DNA from: Strobilurus pachycystidiatus
Taxonomy: Eukaryota; Basidiomycota; Agaricomycetes; Agaricales; Physalacriaceae
Assembly: GCA_019915135.1 (NCBI GenBank)
Contig: JAHLMK010000015.1
Coordinates: forward strand, 744,001-808,000
Length of the DNA stretch: 64,000 nt
Direction: 5' to 3'
Shown in pieces: positions 56,584 to 64,000 of the stretch. Under the pieces are notes generated by a model that searched no databases, had not been told where the DNA came from, and saw only the letters and a list, made by a program, of their open reading frames with translations. The position numbers and the translations under genes are program-made. Position 1 is the stretch's first letter. Each line of letters begins with the position of its first letter.

Positions 56584-59500
56584 TCAATATGCGCCATGCG
56601 TCGGGGTCGCCGTGAATGGACCACGAGGAATGCGAACCATTGGCAATGCCGACTCGGAAACAGTGTCGGCACTGAAAGACTGTCCAGACAGCTGACGTTG
56701 ATTGTCGATGAACATGCTCTTAGCCACCGCAAACGGTAGCGGTTCCACCTGGTCGGCAACGTCGATGAGAGGAGTGATGAGCAATGGGCGAGACACGTCT
56801 CGTTTCCATTTGCCCTCACTATGGGCGACAGCACCCAAGTTATCTGCCATCTCGTGGTAAAGGTCGACTGCGCGGAAGCTGGGCGTCATCAAGTCCCAAA
56901 GCCTACCAAGGACCAATCATTAGTGACTCATATGTGAAGTGAGACTATGTTACTTACTGCTTGAAGATCGAGACGATGAACGCGGCAATGTCACTGGGGT
57001 CGAATGTGACTGAGACGTCGAACCAATTGCCCATGAGATATCCCTTGACTGCCGCATGAAGAGGGCGGCTCTTCTCACCCGGGATGCCAATGACACCGCG
57101 GAGAGTACCTGAAAGGACGATGGACTTGACGTTGACCGCCTGCGCGCCGAACCGTGCCACCGCCTGGAGAACTGACAAGACAGTATCGGTCGTCTTCTCC
57201 GCCAACTTCAGCGTTCCCTTCGCTGCTTCGAGAAGGGCCGAGTAGCCTGTGGCAAGCTGGAGGCCTGTTTTTGCCGCGAGATAGGTGAGATATGCGGTAG
57301 CAGAAACCAATCCCTCGATCGTCCCAACAGCTGCCTCGTAAGCTGCCTTGTTAGCGTTCTTGAACAGCTCGAGAGCCTCGCTCGCAACCTGGAACGCAAC
57401 AGCCTGTGTGCCGATTCGTACACCCGCTACAGCATCTTTGGCACGGTCCACAGCGAATTTGGTAGTCTCCTTGGTGACTCGCAACGTCCCCTGGGCTGTC
57501 GCAAGACCGGCGGAACCTGTCAATCTGGCAAGAGTCAAAGCGCCACTGGCAGTTTCGATGGCTGCATTCTTGGAGAGATACTCCGCGCCACCCAAGACAG
57601 CCTTAGCAGTAGCAAGAGCGCCGAGTGCGACACCCCTGGAAGCTTCCAGCGTTCCAACGGAAACCCATAGACCAGCAATGGCACCTTTCTTCCAGAATTC
57701 ACGCCAAGAGGCACGCTCGTACTCGCCGATGATGTTCTTTACGCCCTGAATCTGATCCTCGAGGCTCCAAACACGCTGCTGAGCAGTATCAATGGCTCGT
57801 TGCGCGTCACCAAAAGCCGACGTGAGACTGGCTTTGGCGGTATCAAGTGCTTGTTGCGCAACGTCGATGCCATGGTCCATTTCACGTTGAGCAGTCTCGA
57901 CACCGCGTTCTGCAGTCACCAGAGCCGCATCGCGCTCGCGATTGGCTTGTTCAACCGCCGCTTCAGCGACCCGCAGAGCACTATCGAACTCCCTACGGGC
58001 ACTGGCGACGTTGCTCTGGAGCCTGGAGATTTCGGAAAGGTACTGGTCGATGATGGGCTGGCAAGAAGCCCGAAGAGGCAGTTCGTACGACTGCCAGTCT
58101 CGGTATGCTGCATCAACTTTACGGCTAGCCTCAGCAATGCCGGCTTCCCATTCCTTCTTCGCTGTTTCGACTTGTTCCTGAGCTGTTGCGAGACCTTGAG
58201 CGGCGGCCACTTTAGCGATCTCTAGCTGCTCGACGATTTGTTGCGACACATAATCGAGGATGCTGCTGTTGAGTTCCGCATGGAGCGAGAAATCGGCGTC
58301 TCGGATCGACGAGTCAAGAGATCCAAGCAGTTCCGCGTCGAGTTGGAACATGAAGATTTTTCCGAATTGTAAAAGGCTGGATGTATCACTCGTAAGAATT
58401 GGGTCGCAGAGAACATGAAGAGGATGACTCACGTATTGAACTTGAACTGTGGTTTCGGCATGAGTTGCATATCAACGTACGCCTGTGCTTCCATTTCGAA
58501 AAGAGAGATTGCGCCATCGAGACCCAGCTGCTGCTTGTAGACTCCAAGATGACATTGCAGTTCTGCACGCGGACCTTTTACGCCGCGCAAAGATAGAGGC
58601 CCAAGCTCAAAGTTATCCAGACCGCCTGCTATATAAATTGATTTTGCTGCCTTGTTGATATCTGGAAGGAATCAGCGGAGCAGGGCAATCCCTTACTGGA
58701 GACATACTGCACTCTATGTTGGCTCTTTTCTCGAAGAGAATCATGTCGGCCTTGAATGAGAACCCCTGGGGATAAGAAGTTCTTCCCAAGACAACACCGA
58801 ACGGGCAGACGTAGATGCTCAATTCCTCAAATTTGAACAAGTTGTCCTCAATCTTGGGTATGTCCTGTTGAATGAGTTTGCCGGCGAAGGTTACTACGTC
58901 GGATATTGCGAGTTTCTTCAGCGATCCATACAACATTTGACCTTCAGGACGGTTGAATGGGAGGGTCACTTGGAAAGATAAGAACAAGCTTACGTTGGGG
59001 ATCTTCGCTGATGTTCATCGCCATTTGAGCTTCTACACTTCCAATCATAAGACCACCTGCCAGACCGAACCCGCTAGAGTGTGGCACCATCAATAACTGC
59101 AAGGGTAAGCAGGTGTGACTCGTACCTCGGCGTTCCGGTAGCAACAAACTGAGCGTATACGATTTCGATAGACAACGCCACGGTTGGCCCAATTTTGAGG
59201 TGTTCAACTCCAAATGGCTTGACCCACCAGCCGTTCATTTCCGCAGATGCGTTCGCACCAGTGGCATTGGCAGCGAGGACAAATGAGAAATCGATAGGCG
59301 TTGATTCCTTCACAGGTACAGTGAGTCCGGCGATCACAGCAAGTTCCACGGGCTGCGTTCGAATTTCCAGACTGATTGGAGTCGTCCTGATACCATTTCC
59401 CAGATCCAGACTCGAAGCAGCCGGTAAGGACACCCCGAGATTGAAACCGGATGCCTTTGACCATCCTGCGCTCAGAACGAGTTCAGAGACATCCTGTCGA

Positions 59501-62500
59501 AGTAGGTCGTTCAAAGGCGGAATACGGTCAATCACTGCAGATACTTGAATGCCTGTTCGTCAAGGTGAGCTCGGGGGTCCGACCAAGGAAGGGAATATTT
59601 ACCTTGGCGAACAGTGTAAGCTGGGAACGATTTGCTGATCGCTGAATCATCCTGCGATGCTGCAATAAACACAGCACTCTTGAGGGACAAGTCAAGGAAG
59701 CTGTCCTTGACCTCGGAAACAACGTCAGAGAGGGCAATGGAGTGCTCAGGAGAGCTAAGCTCGGCCACGACTGCCCATTCAACTCCCTTCGCACCCGGAT
59801 ACAGATGGACAGCGGCTGTAACTCTCATATCGAGGCACTCGACGTCAAGAGTCCCACCAAGCATAAGATCGACCTGCTTTTTCTTCTGCGCTGTCCAAAA
59901 AGAAACTTCGAGGACGGCATCACGAAGCGATACATCATCGAACCTGATCACCGTGCTAGATATCGCGCCGGACAATGACACGCCAGCGGTGGTGAATGAG
60001 ACTGCGGCGTCCAGAGCCGTATAGCCTGCAATCTCCACATTGCGGAGAGACATGGATACCCCTACACCCGAGACAACAGACAAAGCAGCCGATCCGATAT
60101 GTACATCAAAGTCGGGGAGCGTCAGAGAGTTGGAAAATAGAGTGTAGAAGATGCTATCAATATCTCGAGTTCTGAAATCGTTGAACTCCGCCGTGAGAGC
60201 GAAGCTGCCGCCAGACGCGTATGAGCCTTGTAAGACTGCTTGAGACGTGAGATACGAGAAGGTCGCAGACACATCAAATGCGAATGAGGCCCAGGGCGAT
60301 GATGTTGAAAACGACGTTCTGAACAGGACATCCTCGAGCTAGAATTGCCCGTAATGAGCGACATGTGTAGACTATCGGAGGTAAACACACCAGCAAGTCC
60401 TGCACACCGAGTGCATTCTCCCATATTTGACCAGATAGCTCGGCGCTCAGGTTGACTGTAGATCCTGCGACACCCATCTCAAAGTTCAGATCAAGAGGTA
60501 TAACAGAGCCTGGAACGTCCAGCTGCATCGTTCCAAAGATGCCAAAACCGTACGAAAGGGTCGAGTGCGGCTTTGGAGAGAACGCAAAGCCCCTGATACC
60601 CATAAGTCGAACACCGATGGAGGTCAGATGCAACCCAGAAATTGGGGACAACGTTAGACCGGAGAACACGCCTTCGAGAATAAAGCTGTGAAGACTGAGT
60701 GGAGAATTCCAGCTTTGTTGCTCCCCTAGCGCCGCATGTAGACCCAGTACTGGTCGATCGACTTGCAGGACGCGCGTAAGAACATCATACAGCACGCCGC
60801 AAGAAGGTCCGATGACCCAGTCTGCATTGAAATGCCACCCGATCGCCTTCGTTTTGTCGAAAGCATAGTTCTGGTGGTAGAAAACGACATTCTGGAAGAT
60901 GATATCGTCAAATGGTGTGTTTGCCAGGAGCGGGACAAGCGTCGAGAGGCGGAAGTCGCCCGACAGTGTCACTCTTTCGATGGAGGGAGGCACAATGCCT
61001 ACGACGACATCTTCCGGAGGAGGACCGAGCCATTTCTCCAGTCGGCCGACAAGGGCTCCACCGAAGAGCTCAATATCCCCCTCTAGAACAAAGCCTTGTG
61101 CGGGAACCAAGACGCTGGGCGCAGCTGGAGGCAGAGAGGAATCCTTGGTTGGGGTAGTCTCGTGGGATCCGGCCTGCCACTCGACTTCGTCCTTGTGGCC
61201 CACAGTCTCGTCGGGTGGTTGGGCGACTTGGGGATTCTTTATGACAAGCCCCGGGAGCTCAAGAGAGGGCAAGCCATTGATTGCTGCCCTCCAAGCGAGC
61301 GTGGGGATGTCCGTGTCCCAGGCAGGGATTGGCAAATTCGACATGGACTGCTGCGGCAAGGACGGTTCCTGATCAGTAAGCGCGTTTGACGTCGATGTCC
61401 AGGTGTCCGCGCCGGGTTTGACGACAGGGTAGCGTTGGTTTCTGAGGTGCTTGAGAACCTTGATATCCATGTGCGCCTCGATATGTAGAGGCACGTGTAA
61501 TGACCATGGATCGAACATTGTCTCGGCAGCAATGGGATAGCCCTATCGAGGTAAATTATTAGTATCGTCATGGAACAGCCAAACATTTGAACAAACCAAT
61601 GGAGACGTTTGAGCAAGCACGGAAAATTGGTATCGCAATGCAAAAGAAAGCCAGGCTGGTATCGTATCAGTTAGTCAAATTGAACTCAATGGGTGCATCT
61701 ATACATACGGTATTTCTTTGCGTCAACCCACTCCGGAATCTCGTCAGTCGCATCGTCTTTCTCCAGTCCCCGTCTCGTAACTGGTCCAGTGTATATGTTC
61801 GTCGTGGTCAGTATCCCTTTGAAGTTGATATCGTGGTCCGCGCCCTTGCCCTTCCTGATACCAGCCATCATTTCAGAGACGAAGTTCTCGGCGCGTATCA
61901 TCTCTGTGTTACATTCCCAGGAGCCAAAAACCAAATTTCCTGGATTGTTCGAAGTGATCAAACTAACGCCAGCGTCCAGTCCCCCATAACAGAAAGAGCT
62001 TCGATGTAACCACTATCTCGAACATTCAGAGAAAACGTTGAGAACTTGCAGAACTTCATACCTCTACTGTTTTCGGCTTGCCTTTTTTCGTCTTGCCGCC
62101 CATGCCAGTTGTAGGCGCGCCCTTGCCCCAGAGTGTCTCAGCAATCTGAGCGACGTATCAGTGAGTGTTCAGCACTCTCTAGAGTCGAATGTGAACGTAC
62201 CACAGTGGCACTGGGCCCCATGATTTCCTTCGTCTTGGTATCATCTCGTTTTCCTCTAGCAGCATTGAGCTTAAGAGAGGAGATTGAGATCGCCAGCCCA
62301 TCGACGTTCCGACCTTGCTTCACTGCCCCTGCAATGGCCGCGTATTCGGTGGGGGGATCTGGGGCGGTGGGAGGGAAGGGGATGGAGAGCTGAGCAAGGC
62401 TCCATGGTGCAAGTGACCAGAGCTTCTTGTAGTCGTCCACGCTCATCCAAACGACGTAAAGCTGCAAGAAGTTGATACCGACCAACTTGAGACCCATGTC

Positions 62501-63177
62501 TTCCGCCGCCTTGTACTCCAGAATGATGGGTTCGGGCCATTCCTTGAACGCCGACGAACCCTTGTTATTTGCGACGATGGTCTCGAGCATGGCGCGATCG
62601 ACCTGGTAAAAGGGAGGATCGTGGGGAGTGAAGTAGAGCCTCAGCGTCTTGCGCAAGGAGGCGTCCGGCTTCAGCTTGAACCGCGCATACACCGGATTGC
62701 CCTCAGCAGGGGGTTTTCCTTCAAGATTGCCGACAAAGTCCGTCCACAGTTTGAGCTGCCGTTCGTCGTTGTAATCGTAAGTTGTAGGTATCAAAATGCT
62801 GGGCAAGACCGAGAGCGAGCCACCAACATCCCAGAGCTCGATGGGCTTGACAGAGACGTTTTTTTTCGTTTCCGTGTAGTCGTCCTCGCGCCGTTTAGAG
62901 CTTGTAAGCCGCTTCTTGAGGGCATCCTTCGAGACGTACAACTTGAGAACCTTGTGCAGGAAAAATTCCTCGGTGGTCCCCCCGTCCCGTCCTTCGATGG
63001 GGCGAAGCGCCTTGTATACACCAGCCTCGCCTTGTAGTTTCTTGGCAACAGTCTCGATACCATCTTGTGACTCGAAGTTCGACTCGATATTGCCGGTGAA
63101 ATCAAAGGCCTGTAGAGTATGTATTGAGACTTCCGTCGGCGATGACAGCAACGAGACTTACTCTCTTGGATTCCATT
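56584..63177 (-). CDS. Giant protein of unknown family (about 1,900-2,000 residues), beta-rich plus amphipathic-helix region
   Basis: All frames from 63177 to 56584 join into one gene with about ten short introns. ATG 63177 (MESKR) is spliced (GTAAGT...CTACAG) to AFDFTGNIESNFESQDG. Part 1 (about 430 residues): charged, with Lys-rich stretches (KKRLTSSKRREDD, GGKTKKGKPK). Part 2 (about 900 residues, roughly 61.5-58.6 kb): long runs of alternating hydrophobic residues (RVTLSGDFRLSTLVPLL, FAFSPKPHSTLSYGFGIFGT, VSMSLRNVEIAGYTALDAAV), pointing to extended beta sheet. Part 3 (57.0-58.3 kb): Ala/Gln/Glu-rich amphipathic helices with 11-residue periodicity (AVEQANRERDAALVTAERGV, TAQREMDHGIDVAQQALDTA). 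Part 4: a final exon, joined as KQ/LWDLMTPSF, ending TATPTHGAY. No signal peptide or clear TM segment. The helix region resembles LEA/apolipoprotein-type lipid-associated helices, but I know no family with this whole architecture. Confidence 0.72.
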
Positions 63178-64000
63178 GTATCAGTAGTAGTCGCAGTGTC
63201 CGGAAAGAGCTGTGAACTGGAGTGATAGAGCGCAGTTTGCGACTTTATACGTTTTCCGCCTTGAGCATGGGATGTGCTCGATAGAGAGTTAGTTTGACAT
63301 ACCCTCGAGTGCGACGTTCGTAGAATGCTGCGGGTGACATCGAGCTCAGAGTCTAGCCCGGATAGAGACCTCAGACGAGCCTTAGGTACGTGCCGCAGAG
63401 CATTGTCGTATTGTTATAACTGAAGGGAGAAATGGTGGGCCTATCGCGACACCGTCGGCATGAATTGTCCATGATGGATCATGGGTGGACCTTCAGATAT
63501 CGTCAGAGCTAACCTCTATGCGAGTCAAAATAGTGACTACGAACCCAGAAAAACAAGCCTGCAAGCCAGGGATGACTCTGCACAGACCAGTCGGAAGTTT
63601 GTCGCACCGTTCCTTGGCGAGGTCTCCATTGTTGTCTGCGTCCGTGACGGCGGCGATGCAGAACAGATGACTGTTCTACATGTCTATCAAGCAGGGAGGT
63701 TTCAAACAAGATGTATAACGGAGTTCTGGAGGAGTGATACCGGCAGGGACACGTTTCCAGTGCATATGAAGCCGAGAATGGTGGTGGTCTTGGTGGCCGT
63801 AAGTAGAGATAAGTGGGCCCTGTGCCTGCCTGGATCGCGTGCCGTTGGTAACCGGCGTCTGGAATTCCGGGTGGACCAAGTATTAGTAACGACTTCTAAA
63901 CTCTCAGTTTCAATCTTAGCTTCAACTTTCAAGTTTCGACGACCGTCGTCCGTGGACCGTCACGGTCGAGTCTCGAGTCTCTAGTATCTACCGACGACCG
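63178..64000. other. Window end, no supported gene
   Basis: The first 300 bases are the promoter and leader of the giant gene. A 167-codon open frame (63481-63984, +) and overlapping minus-strand frames show no domain and no convincing splice sites. The last 60 bases carry short imperfect repeats of CGACGACCG/GGACCGTCACGG type, which continue out of the window. Confidence 0.4.

Noticed and set aside
63481..63984. 167-codon plus-strand frame near the window end
   Set aside because: No recognisable domain; overlapping frames on both strands are equally open.

Overview
The window is nuclear DNA from a filamentous basidiomycete, most likely an agaricomycete. The evidence is dense genes broken by many introns of about 47-60 nt with GTRNGT donors, a FunK1-type kinase, F-box/LRR-like genes, an external alternative NADH dehydrogenase and a full-length ABCC transporter. 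Nothing in the sequence identifies the species. Exon joins were made by eye from splice consensus, reading frame and family conservation. Gene ends are usually firmer than gene starts.

Layout. 1-13.3 kb: the 3' part of a PHO-4 phosphate symporter, a small WH1-domain protein, an NDE-type NADH dehydrogenase (-), a large ABCC transporter (+) and an Lpx1-like alpha/beta hydrolase (-) ending in a peroxisomal PTS1-like AKL. 14-16 kb: ACC deaminase (+) and a PUA/ASCH-like protein (-). 16-20 kb: about 4.1 kb with no recognisable gene. 20-29.3 kb: a forkhead factor (+), a HAD sugar-phosphatase-like enzyme with a Ser-rich insert (-), an F-box protein (+) and an MFS anion:cation symporter (-). 29.8-53.8 kb: a duplication-rich region mixed with ordinary genes (UPF3, a bHLH factor, a trypsin-like protease, a multi-pass membrane protein, an F-box protein, a two-TM protein and a FunK1-type pseudokinase candidate). 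54-63.2 kb: a DUF1365 protein with a membrane tail (-) and a roughly 1.9-2.0 thousand residue protein I cannot assign (-).

The most unusual part is the duplication-rich region. A head-to-head pair occurs twice in inverted orientation: a small two-TM protein (E) and a member of an unknown family with a mitochondrial-type N-terminus (A). The copies lie about 22 kb apart (E/A at 29.8-32.0 kb, D/E' at 51.6-53.8 kb). E and E' are nearly identical, while A and D have diverged clearly. The A family has further members at 37.8-38.4 kb (B) and 50.3-51.1 kb (F, frameshifted), a degenerate relic at 32.2-32.9 kb, and an internally deleted copy at 40.9-41.4 kb (H). Copies B and H flank a protease gene. 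This suggests a lineage-specific family still undergoing duplication and decay.

The genes do not form an obvious metabolic cluster. Most are housekeeping or regulatory. The best candidates for undescribed biology are the A-family/E cassette and the giant beta-rich plus amphipathic-helix protein at 56.6-63.2 kb.
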